Of a DNA stretch of 48,223 bases, positions 1-12,671 are shown one piece after another (within the stretch, counting starts at the first letter, position 1; each line of letters begins with the position of its first letter). The translations under genes were made by a program, and so were the position numbers. The stretch spans positions 898-49,120 of the forward strand of contig KQ965893.1 of NCBI GenBank assembly GCA_001574975.1. Direction: 5' to 3'. Source of the stretch: Gonapodya prolifera JEL478 (Eukaryota > Monoblepharomycota > Monoblepharidomycetes > Monoblepharidales > Gonapodyaceae). Under the pieces are notes generated by a model, which saw nothing but the letters and a program-made list of their open reading frames with translations, was not told the DNA's origin and did no database searches.

Positions 1-120
1 CGCAACAATCGCCTGCAGCTGTCGCTGCTTCTCGCGGATCTCCGCCGCGAGTCTCTTGTTCTCATCGCTCGCAAAGGGCGGCAGCGTCAGAATGTCGTCG
101 CTCTCGTCAAACGATAGCAT
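1..120 (-). CDS. CCDC39: CCDC39 (FAP59) homologue, N-terminal 40 codons, runs off the left edge
   Basis: Minus-strand reading frame open from an ATG at 118-120 to base 1 (40 codons), continuing outside the window. The N-terminus reads through a DDILTLPPFASDENKRLA stretch followed by charged coiled-coil sequence. This matches the conserved start of CCDC39, the 96-nm axonemal ruler protein needed for inner dynein arms and the nexin-dynein complex in motile cilia (family knowledge). The gene is therefore a marker for a flagellated organism. A second copy of the same 5' end lies at 6075-6353; the two share sequence from about five bases before the ATG (ccgcgATG) and differ upstream, so only one is likely the functional locus. 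This one, open to the edge, is the better candidate. Identification comes from the short conserved N-terminus only. Confidence 0.72.
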   Translation of the reverse strand, partial: MLSFDESDDILTLPPFASDENKRLAAEIREKQRQLQAIVA

Positions 121-1404
121 CGCGGTGATGGTCGCTATGGAAATTCTGCCCTGGGTTCTGCCGGGATCGTTGTGCGGACAGGTGGAGCAGAGAAGCAAGG
201 AACGCCATAATCACGAGGCCAGGACATTGCGGTTACAAGATAAGAAGCAGAGACCCGAGCCGAGGGTAGAGTTTGATGCAACTTTCACATTCGTTGACAG
301 CGACTGATTGCCTTTGTGCAACAATAAACCTTTGCGCGAGAGTTGGTGATCAACGTATCGAACTCACCTGAAGGTACGAGTTCACCGGAGAGCATCACGT
401 GCAGTTGCGCTGACGTGATTGCCCCAAAAGTCGACCTGAAGTGTCCACCGGCCCCCACATCTACCTATGGGGGCAGCAGCGCAGCGGAAACGCTCATTCC
501 GCATCGGTAGTGCTGTCATAGTATCCTGTGCATTTCCAAACCGGAGCAGCGACTAAATCCGTGGTTCAGTCCGTACACCAGGTGTGTGTTTTCTCTGTCT
601 TCCCCCCCTTTCCCACACGCCGTTCGCCACATGCGAAATCTAAAAGTGTCCCCTGTCGCAGATAATTGCGACCTACTTGGCTTTGATGCACGCTCAGTGG
701 CCCAAATACAAGAGTACAGACGACGTACGTTATTGGAGCGGGAGCGAAACGGATTGAAAAGTTTTTGCGTCTGGGTTTAGTAGTGTTTTATTCTGTGTGG
801 ACTTTGGGTTGGTTCTTTGAGTGACGAGTGGCTATATTTGGCTTAGCTTTGACGTATATTTAGCTGTGTGCCAGGAGACAGAAGGAGAGGGGAGACACCG
901 ATTTGTGTGAACGGGGGTGAAACCCGACCACCGAAGCCACGTGGGCCGACGACCGGTTTGGGGACGAGTTGCGGCACTACTCTTGCGTGTTTCTGCTGGA
1001 TTGATTGCGTCTATTGCGACTGCTGAGTTTACATTCGACCGCGTGGTTTCTATCGGCGGACTTGATCATCATATCACCCGCCGAGGCCCACCTGCGAACC
1101 CCGCTGATCATTGAGCTGTCCGCGGGTTAATCGGACTTGCGACACCCCCAGCGTGCATGTCTGTGTGTAATGCCGGTCGTCAATTCGAAATAGGTCGACG
1201 AAAAGAAGCCATTAGGTAGAGCGGACGGGTACTGCTTTCGCCAAAACTCACTGAGACGCGAGACCCTGTGGCGTCAACGAATTGGGCGTTGAGTGAAGCC
1301 ACTATGTGATCCACTTCGCGCAAGGATGTAGTGGGCCACAGTCGGCATGTTCACTTTCGAACCAACGATGGCGGGACTGGAAGGCGCGAGAATTCCGGAG
1401 TTTT
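121..1404. other. No gene recognised
   Basis: Short ORFs of at most 65 codons only, none with recognisable similarity or clear splice structure. This stretch would hold the promoter of the CCDC39 copy at the left edge and the missing upstream part of the kinase relic that follows. Confidence 0.5.
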
Positions 1405-2441
1405 GGGGAATGGACAGTCATGATGTGCGATGGACGGGTGAAAACCTCGGCGGCGGTGGATTCAGTGCCGTCCATTGAGGGACATGGCGACAACACCCAC
1501 ACGTTTCTGACGTCGGCAATCGGAATGGAGGGAGCGAAGAGTTACACAAGGATGGTGAGCGATAGACGTTTACCCGCTCCCTACGTATACGTACCTATCT
1601 TCTCAGCACATGTTTGTTCAGGATTTAGACCGAGAGGCACTCGTATGGTCCACAATGAGCTCCCCCTTTGTGCTGCCTCTCCACGGAGATGGTTTCGACG
1701 TGAAAAGACAGCCTTTTTTCGTTTGCCCGGTAATGGCAAATGGAAGCGCGGATGAATATCTCAACCGCAAAGGTGAAGGAGTTGGGCGATGGAACGGGGA
1801 ACTATTACGCGGAGTGTATTTCTCTGGTGCGTGATTAACTTGGAATAGACTGACCACGTGCTACATAAGTGTTTAAACTCTTACTTCGATTGCACACTTT
1901 TCAGCTCTATGGCATTGCTCGGGTAATGCAGTACTTGCACGAAAAGGCTGGAGTGATCCACACCGATCTCAAACCTGGAAATTCACTCGTCACACAAGAC
2001 GGACGAAGAGTTGTCGCGGATTTCGGCTTCGCAGTGATCACGGGTGGTTCAGACTCAGCTGTAGTCCCGGGAACGGCTCTCTATCTTCCCTCAGAGAGGC
2101 TTGGCATAAGCTCGGAGTTGAAGGTGCCAAAAGCTCGATTAGAATGGCTGGAGGCGTTTATGCATTGGGAATCATGATGAGGTTGGTAAGTCAAACGAAT
2201 TGGTTTGTATTTCTTTTGACGTTCTGTGAATTCTATCCGCTTTGAGTTGTGGACACCAAAACACCCACCCTTCGGCGAAATTGATGCAGACACTCTCCGG
2301 CCATATTGTCAGGGTTGCGCCCTGACGTTCCAACAACCATGCCAAAGGAGCTTTCGGAGGTGATGGTTTGATGTTGGCCGTGATCCCAACGCACGACAAA
2401 GTTTCCAAGACATTCTCGTTCAGCTTGAGAGTACCAGGTAA
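1405..2441 (+). pseudogene. Decayed TKL-like protein kinase
   Basis: Kinase landmarks appear in order across several frames. A glycine-rich loop (GGGGFSAVH) lies near 1455-1475 and an N-lobe piece (REALVWSTMSSPFVLPLHGD) at about 1629-1690. The catalytic loop HTDLKPGN sits near 1960, with Thr where HRD is usual. The magnesium-binding segment reads ADFGFA and the activation-segment end GTALYLPSERL. C-lobe pieces include GGVYALGIMM, LWTPKHPPFGE and finally DPNARQSFQDIL ending at a TAA at 2439-2441. Splice-like junctions exist near 1553/1622, before 1905 and around 2181-2247. The frame breaks near 2140 and 2300, with TGA stops at 1476-1478 and 2369-2371. These breaks, and the missing VAIK-type lysine strand, mark it as non-functional. 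It fits the tyrosine-kinase-like class common in zoosporic fungi, but subfamily is uncertain. Confidence 0.8.
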
Positions 2442-3644
2442 AGTGAGAGTACAATGCGCCATGCGGTTGTAGAACCCTGACCGATGTCTCTCAATGACCT
2501 TCAACTACTTGCAGACCACAAATCTCTTATCTCCGACCTGTTCCATCCCTAACGTGTTCGCGTGTCGGGTACCGTGAGTTGTGGTGTGCACGCGCCATTA
2601 ATACTGACAGGCATCCGCCAGATCGAGTTCGTCGCTGAGGATGCCATCTTTGTCAATTTGGCGTACGCTGCTCAGCTGTGAGTTCACTGCCAGTGGTCGC
2701 AAACGTGTCCTCATATCATCCAATGTGATTTATCACGCCTTTCCTTACCTCCGCACGCGCCCCCGGTGATAACAGGGATTCTAAACGGTAACACACACGG
2801 CGGAACACTGTCCATGCGCAAGTGCCAGACGATATTGCTCCGGGACGGTCACGGTCTTACCTGCATCTCGGTCCTCGTACTACTGGCCGCAGTACCTCCT
2901 GCTTTCATTGTCCTGCTCCAACGTGACGACCCGTACTCGAATGTGTCTTAACCAAGGTAAGATCGTCGACAATGCAAACTTCGCTTCAAATATGCATTAT
3001 ATTTGGGCGAGTGGGCCGCAGAGGAAGGATTTGTCGTTATGCCTGCGACAGCATTGTGCGTTGTTGTGCCCGTCTTGATGTTAAGAACGGTTTCGCAGAG
3101 TGACACTCACGGCGATGAATTTGGAAATACCGAAACAGAGCTGGATGTCCACAAACAAACGTGAGACGGTAGGGGTATACGGACAAGAAGGAGAGCTTTT
3201 GATGGCATCCAGATGGCTATGTTCCCTAAAATCATATCTACTTGGGACCTATTATTGATTGTTCGCCCCATCTGGGTAGGCTTTTCGCAGAGTTCAATGT
3301 TTGCCCGAGCTTCATCAGCAAATAAACCATCCAATCTTCAATCAATTTTCCAAACAAGTGATGGGTTGCACATGATCATGGAGTTGCATATTTTGTACGT
3401 GGTGTCCCGGCATTAAGGAGCAGAAGACTGTCGTTACGAGACTAAAGGACCTGAACTGAGAGCAGAGAACGGTGGAGAGGTGAAGTAACATGGAATCATC
3501 GGGTGCTAGTTAAAACCATAACCACGCAAAAGCTCCTCCGTAATTGCAATCACATATACTCTTTCGTATAAGCAATAAGTCACATGCCTTAGCCACCATA
3601 TCCATCCGCCTCGGAGCCTCATGAGGGTCATGTGACATCACTTC
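2442..3644. other. No gene recognised
   Basis: Only short ORFs without recognisable domains. A short hydrophobic stretch around 2860-2930 could be a membrane-helix remnant, but nothing around it supports a gene. Confidence 0.5.
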
Positions 3645-3675
3645 CCAAATCGGATTCAAGGCGGTGATATATAAA
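3645..3675 (+). promoter_or_regulatory. Promoter elements of epimerase copy 1
   Basis: The 13-mer CCAAATCGGATTC lies at 3645-3657, 110 bp before the ATG. A TATATAAA box follows at 3668-3675, about 80 bp before the ATG. The same 13-mer occurs 99 bp before the ATG of the paralogue (9919-9931), where the surrounding sequence has diverged, so it is a candidate regulatory site kept in both promoters. A role is inference. Confidence 0.5.
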
Positions 3676-3754
3676 CCTGCACCCGCTTAATCTCATTTCC
3701 ATCATTTCATTCCAAAGAGCGCATTTCCGCCCATCATCCTCCACGAGACAGAGA

Positions 3755-5882
3755 ATGGCCGCAACCTTCCCGTTGCCAACAGCTCAATCCGCCACCTCGG
3801 TCATTCTCGTCACGGGAGGGTGCGGATACATTGGCTCGCACTTCGTCGTGCAGCTTCTGGAGACCGGCTACGGCGTCGTGGTCGTCGATGACCTCTCGTG
3901 AGTTGCCCCGCCTTGTGACGATGGAGTCCGTCGCGGTCACGGGGTGAACTTGAACATTCTGCCGACGACCACCAACTTTTCTCTCGTTTTGGTTTCCACC
4001 CATCACCCGCCGAACCAGAAACTCGACCACCGAAAGCATCCGCCGCGCAGAAACCATCGCTCAAAGGGCCATCCTCTCGTTCTACCAAGTCTCGGTATGC
4101 GACACCAACGCACTCCGTCGCGTTTTTGAGCTGTACGAGTTCGATGCAGTCATTCATTTCGCTGGTATGTAGACCTGACACGAGCGCAGGCGCGAGTGTG
4201 TCCGCCCGGAGGCGAGAGTCCCGCGAAGCGGAATGTCCCTCGCGGAGCGAACCCGACGTGCATGATCTGCACGAAGCGCGAATGTTATTGGACAGAGCGA
4301 GTATCGAGTATTCGGACAGAGGAATCCACCAGAGGCGAGAGCCCCGCGAAGCAGAATGTCCCTCGCCCAGTGCCCACTCTGATATGTCCTCCACCTACCA
4401 CCCACATACCCCAATCAAGGCCTCAAAAGCGTCGCCGAGAGCGTCTCGGACCCGCTGAGTTACTACTCGGGCAACGTCGGCGGCATGGTCTCGCTCATGT
4501 CTGTCATGAAAGAGTTTGGCGTGTTTAAGCTCGTCTTCTCCTCTTCCGGTTCGTAGTCTTCTCCCCTCGGCCCCGGTCTATGAGTAAGCTCTGCCCATCA
4601 ACCCGTCATTCTAACACTTTCCCCCGTCTGCCCTTGCCCATCTCAGCAACCGTCTACGGTCACCCGCACTACCTACCCATCGACGAGTCGCACCCTCTCA
4701 CGCCAACGAACCCGTACGGTCACTCTAAGCTCATGTGCGAGCAAGTCGCGCGTGACATGTGCAGGAGCGACCCGAGGTTCAAAGTCGCGTTGTTGAGGTG
4801 AGCGTCCAACTACCCGTTTGGTCTCCCATGCGCATCAGCGCACACGAGCGCTAACGTCACGTCCATTCCGTCCGATCCACCACCTCAAAGATACTTCAAC
4901 CCCATCGGCGCCCACTCATCCGCACTCATCGGCGAATCGCCGCTCTCCACGCCCAACAACTTGCTCCCTTGCATCACTCAAGTCCTCGCGTCGCGCCTTC
5001 CGGCTCTTCGCGTGTTCGGTACTGACTGGCCCACGCATGACGGGACGGGCGTTCGGGATTTCGTGCATGTCGTGGATTTGGCGAGTGCGCATTTGAGGGC
5101 CGTGCGGGTGTTGGGACAGGTGGACGGGCAGCGACGAAAGGAGGCGAAGGAGGCGAAGAAGGCGAAGGAGGCGAAGGAGGCGAAGGAGCCAAAGGAGAAG
5201 GAGAAGGATGGAAACTGCTTCACGTGGAATATTGGAACGGGGCAGGGCTACTCGGTCATGCAAATCGTCCGCGCGGCCGAATCTGCATCGCGCAAGACCG
5301 TACCCCTCGTCGTAAGTGGCCTCCCCGTCAGCTGCCGTTTGTTCCATGTACCAACGTGGTGACGACATCTGATAATCCCCACACGAAGCTTTCTCCACCT
5401 CGCCCAGGCGACTGCGCCCACGTCGTCGCCAACCCGTCTCTCGCAAACTCCCAACTCCGATGGTCCCCCAAGTTTGGCGTGGATGAGATGGTGCGGTCGG
5501 CGTGGGAGTTTCAGAAATGGAACCCTGAGGTACCCGTGATGATAAGTGCTCTTGTTGCTATCGTTGATGTGGTGGTTTCGTCTGTGCGCAGGGCTATAAC
5601 GCTGGTGTTGATCTGCTGCCTGTCACACGCGGAGCAAGCGACAATTATGCACCGGTCGTACTCTCCATATGTGCCAATGATGATACCACACCCACCCGTG
5701 TGTGCTCCAATCTACTCGGGCTATTCTCATACTCCAATGCACACAAGCGCACCAAGTCATGCACTGAAGTCAGTATCTCTGGCACTACCTCGTATTCTGC
5801 CAGTGCATTTGGAGATGATGAGGAAGAGGACGGTGCAGCCAAGAAGGTGTTTGGTCTGTCAACGAGGATGCTGGGGGTCTGA
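3755..5882 (+). CDS. GAL10: UDP-glucose 4-epimerase, copy 1
   Basis: Extended SDR enzyme interconverting UDP-glucose and UDP-galactose (Leloir pathway, cytosol). Seven exons fit one frame: 3755-3897, 4019-4164, 4420-4548, 4647-4797, 4891-5311, 5389-5529, 5592-5882; 473 aa. It shows the NAD-binding [10 protein letters not shown] motif near residue 25, VIHFAG, the SSS-ATVYG segment with the catalytic serine region, and YGHSK supplying the catalytic YxxxK. Substrate-side landmarks are [28 protein letters not shown] and [11 protein letters not shown]. Exon 5 carries an inserted Lys/Glu/Ala-rich repeat absent from ordinary epimerases, and the C-terminus has about 97 extra acidic, serine-rich residues. 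Yeast Gal10 has a mutarotase domain there; this protein does not. All splice phases match the paralogue at 10018-12067. Intron 2 is enlarged by a GC-rich repeat. Confidence 0.93.
4180..4375 (+). repeat. GC-rich intronic repeat, two tandem units
   Basis: Inside intron 2 of epimerase copy 1 (4165-4419, 255 nt, against 92 nt in the paralogue). Two imperfect direct units each contain a GAGGCGAGAG block followed by CCCGCGAAGC(G/A)GAATGTC. Related blocks lie in introns of DAO (8755-9063) and the GH114 gene (13325-13475), all in the sense orientation of the host gene. Confidence 0.6.
5138..5208 (+). repeat. Coding microsatellite GGCGAAGGA-type
   Basis: Imperfect 9-mer repeats of the GCGAAGGAG type inside exon 5, encoding repeated Glu-Ala-Lys. 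The paralogue has a shorter, non-repetitive Lys/Glu insert at the same place, accounting for the 36-nt difference in exon 5 length. Confidence 0.8.
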
Positions 5883-6074
5883 GACTCGTTTTAGTCGTAT
5901 CTAATGCTGCTCCAGTGTCTCAATGCCTTGTTCCTGTTGCACATCATGCTTTCAAGTTATTGCTTCATCAACAGCATAAGGGCTTTCTATTTTCCTAGAA
6001 CATAAATAACTACATCGGAGTAGCTAAGCTATAATACAAGACACATTTGAGTTGTAGACGCTTAGAATTATAAG

Positions 6075-6353
6075 TCAAGTCGTGGTGGAAGACGTCAATT
6101 CCATCAAGCACCCCTCCACGGTTCTCGCCCTCACCTGCGCAAGCTCGATCTCCGTCTGCACATTCCGTATGTGGCTCGCCATTGCGTCTGCTCTGTTCGC
6201 GTTGTCGTCGACCTCCGCCACAATCGCCTGCAGCTGTCGCTGCTTCTCGCGGATCTCCGCTGCAAGTCGCTTGTTCTCATCGCTCGCGAAGGGAGGGAGT
6301 GTGAGAATGTCGTCGCTCTTTTGAAACGACAGCATCGCGGTATTCGTGCGCAC
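6075..6353 (-). pseudogene. CCDC39 5'-end fragment, second copy
   Basis: 92-codon frame; the ATG equivalent to the left-edge copy is at 6335 (residue 7 of the longest frame). It repeats the DDILTLPPFASDENKRLAAE start and continues further into the coiled coil (AMASHIRNVQTEIELAQ), which supports the CCDC39 call. It then stops after about 86 residues, whereas the family is about 900 residues or more. No continuation is visible downstream. It looks like a truncated duplicate of the 5' end pasted between the two epimerase genes. It could instead be a first exon whose partner exons lie out of view, but the intervening genes argue against that. Confidence 0.75.
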
Positions 6354-6658
6354 GTTGGAATTCTGCAGACACCGTTCTTTCTGTTTCCCTCGACGCTTCA
6401 GGAGCTTCAGAAAAGGTGATCCAATACTACGGCGTGAGCGGCACCATTTGTGGTCCCTCCGTTGAAATTTGATGTTGAGAGATCAGACTTTAGTCTCGCC
6501 CACTAACAATAGTATGAGGGGTCGTCGGAACATTGACCCTGACGCGGCACCCACTAAATGTGACTGAAAGCACGAGATCCCGCATGTAAGTCGAGCTTAC
6601 CAATATTACGCACCAGTAACCCAAGGAACCACATTAAGCCGAGTTACACTATTTTCAG

Positions 6659-7165
6659 GTCTTATGTCAAAGGCAACTGTCGGATTGATGACATTCCTGG
6701 TTATGGCACCGTGCACGTTGATCCCAACACGTACGTCAAGAAGTACTGCCTGCCTCTACGCATGCTACATGTTGCTATGCGTGTCTCATTCCCGGTGGGA
6801 TGACACAATTTTTATTCACTAATACGTGGGCATCTTCATCTTTCCACACGCTCAGGTTTCTTAAAAGTGACATGCGCCTGGCACAAAAGATCAGCAGCTA
6901 TGGAACCAAGTTCATTTTGATTCGCAACAAGACCGACCAAGACATTGAGAGCTTACACAACGACAAAGGCTTGGGGGTGAGCGCCGCCAAGAGCGAGCTT
7001 CGATCACAGGTGATGGCGGAAGGTATGTCATTTTTCAACACTAATTGTGGAAAAGTCGAATTGTTCATTGGAAATGCTTTTGATATTGTTCTAGTCCAAA
7101 AAGTCTTACGAGACAGTGGTGTTACGATCAAGCCACAAGTTCTGTTTGTTTCCTCTCGCCTGTGA
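6659..7165 (+). pseudogene. IRG-like (immunity-related) GTPase fragment
   Basis: A TTTTCAG acceptor precedes an exon with a G3-like switch, DDIPGYGT, and then HVDPNTYVKKYC. After a gap (likely intron 6730-6856, donor GTACGT) comes RFLKSDMRLAQKISSYGTKF, then the G4-like base-recognition motif NKTDQD and an Arg/Glu-rich helix. This order and spacing are those of the interferon-inducible p47/IRG GTPase family (D-x-P-G-x-G-T, then a TKxD-type motif). The P-loop that should lie upstream was not found, and the helical C-terminus stops early, so this is a fragment. Family assignment rests on motif reading; the region between the two pieces is shorter than expected, suggesting decay. Genes of this kind outside animals are known but scattered. 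Confidence 0.62.
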
Positions 7166-7569
7166 ATTGTGCGGTGACAAAGAATTCACTTTCCGCCGAC
7201 CTCAAAATTTGGCAATCGTAAATCGCAATCATGCTTTCTCAGTGCACAATCGTGTGTGGTTGACCTGCATGGTCTGATACAAAGCGGAAAGACGGCTCAA
7301 ATTATGGACGAGTTCAAGCTTCTGGAAGTTTACAGTCAAGTTACAAAAAAAGGGGGTGAAGAAATTGAAAGCGACTGTGCAAGATCTCGAAACTACTACT
7401 GTTAGTTCTGAGCAACTGAGCATGCAAGCGTAAATAAAGATTTCACACTGACTTAGTGTATAAGAAAGGCGAAAGCTGGATCTTCAAGTGGCCGTAGTGC
7501 TCGCGCGAAGTAAATCAATCCACCGTTAAGTACCGTCATACCTCTTAGCTGGAACATCACACACCCTTC
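7166..7569. other. Intergenic, possible tail of the GTPase relic
   Basis: A short plus-strand frame around 7270-7405 is lysine- and glutamate-rich and could be a remnant of the GTPase C-terminus, but no motif supports it. The 3' end of the D-amino-acid oxidase gene abuts on the right. Confidence 0.35.
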
Positions 7570-9490
7570 TCACAACTTCACCCTCACCGACCCACCCACC
7601 CTCATCTGCACCTGCACTTCCACCTCCTCCACACCCCCAAACACCGCCCCGCTCAACTCTCTCACGACCACGCCAACAACCTCCGCCGCACATCCCCACC
7701 CGGCTTGGTACCCGTACCCAGCGTGCCCGTAGTTGTGGACCAGTAGCGTGCCCGTGTGGTGGCGCGAGGGTGCACCGACGAGGGGACCCCCGATCCGCGA
7801 GGGGCGCAGGCCGACGGCGTGGGAGATGACGTCGACGGAGTCGAGAGAGGGCGTTTTCGAGGTGGAAGAAGAGGAGGGGGAGGGTTCGCCGCCCCAGTGG
7901 TCCCGCCGGAGTTCGGGTGCGAGGAGGAGACACCGGCGCACGATATCCTCCGCTGTCACCGCCCGGTGCGTGTGAGCCCGCGAAACGACCTGCACCGACG
8001 TATGGGGGCAAAAGACGTACCGGTTTCCATGTCAGGTTCTAACGCCCACTCGTCCGCCTGTCGCGTCCCGCCGAGACAGACCGTGCCCGTGCCGTCCATT
8101 CGGGGCACGATGTAGCATACTTGGTCTGTGTGGGTGGGCGGTCGAGGGTAGGTGTGGGGTCGGGGGAGGAAGGTGGGGTTGCACAGTGAGGATTTCCGCT
8201 GAGCGAGGAAGAGTGCAGGTGATTGGGAAGAGAGACGTACCGTGGCGAGACCATTGCTGCGTGTAGCCGGGCGCACGGACAATGACCGTTTGACCACGCG
8301 TAGGGCTAGTCGACGATGCGGGGATGAGTGAAATATATGTGCTAAGAGCATGAGCACCTAATACTAAAGGTTGCCCTCAACGGTGCAGAAGGGACAACTC
8401 ACAACACTTTCGTATCCTTAACACCACCAAGCGTCAACGCACCCATCCCCGCGCAATTCACAACCACGTCCGGTCTCTTCCCCTCCCTCCCTCCAATTCT
8501 CCCATCACACACCTCGTCAATGTGCTTCACATCCGCCACGACGACGTGACCGCCCATCCGCCGAAACGTGCGCAGGAGGAAGGAGAGGTACACGGGTAAG
8601 TCGATTGAGATGCCGTGGAAACTGTACCCGTGCGTGAGTGGGCGGGGCAGTTCGTGGGGGTGCATGGGGCGGAACTGGTAGGAGTGAGGACGGTGTGTGT
8701 GTGTGGTGGGGGGGTGAGAGGGGGGTACGCATGCAAGGGAGTGAGCTCTGTTTTGTCTCCTCCGCGAGAGTATTCTGCTGCGCGGGGTACTTCGCGTCCG
8801 GCGGGAATATGCGGTCCTTCGCGCTTCGCGCAGGTCATTCCCCTCTGGCTGACTCCTCGGTCACTTAGGCCGCGTGAATCATTCGCCTCTGGCGGACGTC
8901 TCGCTTCGCTCGACAGCCTCGGTCAGCGCTAGCGCGGTTAGGCCTCGGGCTCCCTCCTCCGGCCTTTGCAGGCCTCCGTCAGTCGCTTCACTCGGCTTCG
9001 CATCATTCGGTCCGTCTCACCGCCCTCCGCTCGCGTTGCTCGCTCCGGTCGGACCCGAACTCACGTCTGGAACAATCTCAGCCCACCACGGCACCTCTTC
9101 TCCCTCCTTCTTCTTCTCCCCAACCACAAACGCATTCTGCTTCGCGACACCCGTCCCCTGAATCGCACCCAGTTCGTACAGCATCCTGAACCCGACGGTA
9201 TCCCATCGCTGTAGACGGACGTCGTCGTTGTCTGCGAAGGTCAGCCAGTGCGCGGCGGCTTTGGGTGAGGTGTAGAGCGGGTCGAGCTCGGGGTGTTCGG
9301 GTGTGCAGCGGGAGACGATCGTGACCTGGCGATGGAACGGAATGGCGGATTAGTGTGACTCGATTGATGGGGAATGGAAAATGGCCGGTGGAAGTGAAGA
9401 ACTGACCTCGAATCCCGCCGCGCGAAGTAGAATGGCCGTGTTGAGCCCGATAACGCCAGCGCCTAGCACCGTGATTGATTTCGTCGTCAT
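7570..9490 (-). CDS. DAO: D-amino-acid oxidase family flavoenzyme
   Basis: FAD enzyme that deaminates D-amino acids to 2-oxo acids with H2O2 release, usually peroxisomal. Six exons in one frame (9490-9407, 9325-9065, 8674-8403, 8305-8241, 8119-8021, 7952-7570) give 387 aa, the usual family length. The N-terminal dinucleotide-binding VLGAGVIGLNTAILL is complete. It is followed by FRPMHPHELPRP, the VVNCAGMGA motif, TRGQTVIVRAP, the YIVPR segment, VGLRPSR with the substrate arginine, and the C-terminal signature HNYGHAGYGYQAGWG. The C-terminal tripeptide is VKL, only loosely like a PTS1 signal. Intron 2 (8675-9064) is unusually long and carries the dispersed GC-rich repeat. An upstream in-frame ATG at 9538 is possible but adds a proline-rich lead absent from the family. 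D-aspartate oxidase cannot be excluded. Confidence 0.92.
8755..9063 (-). repeat. GC-rich intronic repeat in DAO intron 2
   Basis: Several imperfect units of the dispersed element. Read in the gene sense they include GTCCGCCAGAGGCGAATGAT, CGCTGACCGAGGCTGTCGAG and CCGCGCAGCAGAATAC. Matching blocks lie in epimerase copy 1 intron 2 and GH114 intron 5. Confidence 0.6.
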
Positions 9491-12067
<2,577 letters not shown>

Positions 12068-12275
12068 GTTGGCTTGTTGAACTCGGAAGTTCATGGGCTC
12101 GACTTCTGGCGCCTGTGTCGTGGGAACTGCAGCACGTAATACCCCCATAATGCATTTTCAAGTAATCCGTCCGGTTCTGCACAAGCAAAGTCATTTTTTT
12201 CTTTTCTTTGAACATACCTAGCATATAATCTCTCAGCAACTCAACTTAGTCAGTAACTAATTCTAAAAAGCATAT

Positions 12276-12469
12276 GACTGACATGAGCGAGACCATGCCG
12301 CCCGACGTTGCCAGAGCAGTATGTGAGCGGGTCAGAGACACTCTCCGTGACGCTTTTGAGGCCTTTGTTGGGGTATGCCGGTGGGAGGGAAGGCCATTAA
12401 TATGAATTTGGAAAAACTTGACCAGCAATTTGAGACTGATGATGAATGAACATACCAGCGAAATGAATG
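12276..12469 (-). pseudogene. Inverted fragment of epimerase copy 2 (intron 2 and flanking exons)
   Basis: The minus strand matches about 10435-10627 of the epimerase just upstream. It contains the end of exon 2 (CATTTCGC), the whole of intron 2 with small changes, and most of exon 3 up to ATGTCAGTCAT. Because the intron is retained, this is a DNA-level duplication placed in inverted orientation, not a retrocopy. An extra base in the GTCGGGCGGC stretch shifts the frame. It has no start or end of its own. Confidence 0.88.
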
Positions 12470-12671
12470 TTGTAGTAGCAGAACTTAGAGGCTAGAACAT
12501 AACATCTAAATATTTATGAAGTCGTAAGTCCGACATAGCGCCAAACCTCTTGACTAGCTCTAAAATGCAGAAGATGTACTTGCAGTTGACGTACTGTTAC
12601 ACCCAAATCATAATTCGCAAGTCAAAGTGCAACACTGCAACACGCCGAAGACTACTCGCGACCGACAATGG

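Noticed and set aside
4180-4375. CRISPR-like array
   Set aside because: Units are few, imperfect, irregularly spaced, confined to introns and found in a eukaryotic gene context.
12276-12469. Retrocopy of the epimerase
   Set aside because: Intron 2 is retained in full, so the copy was made from DNA.
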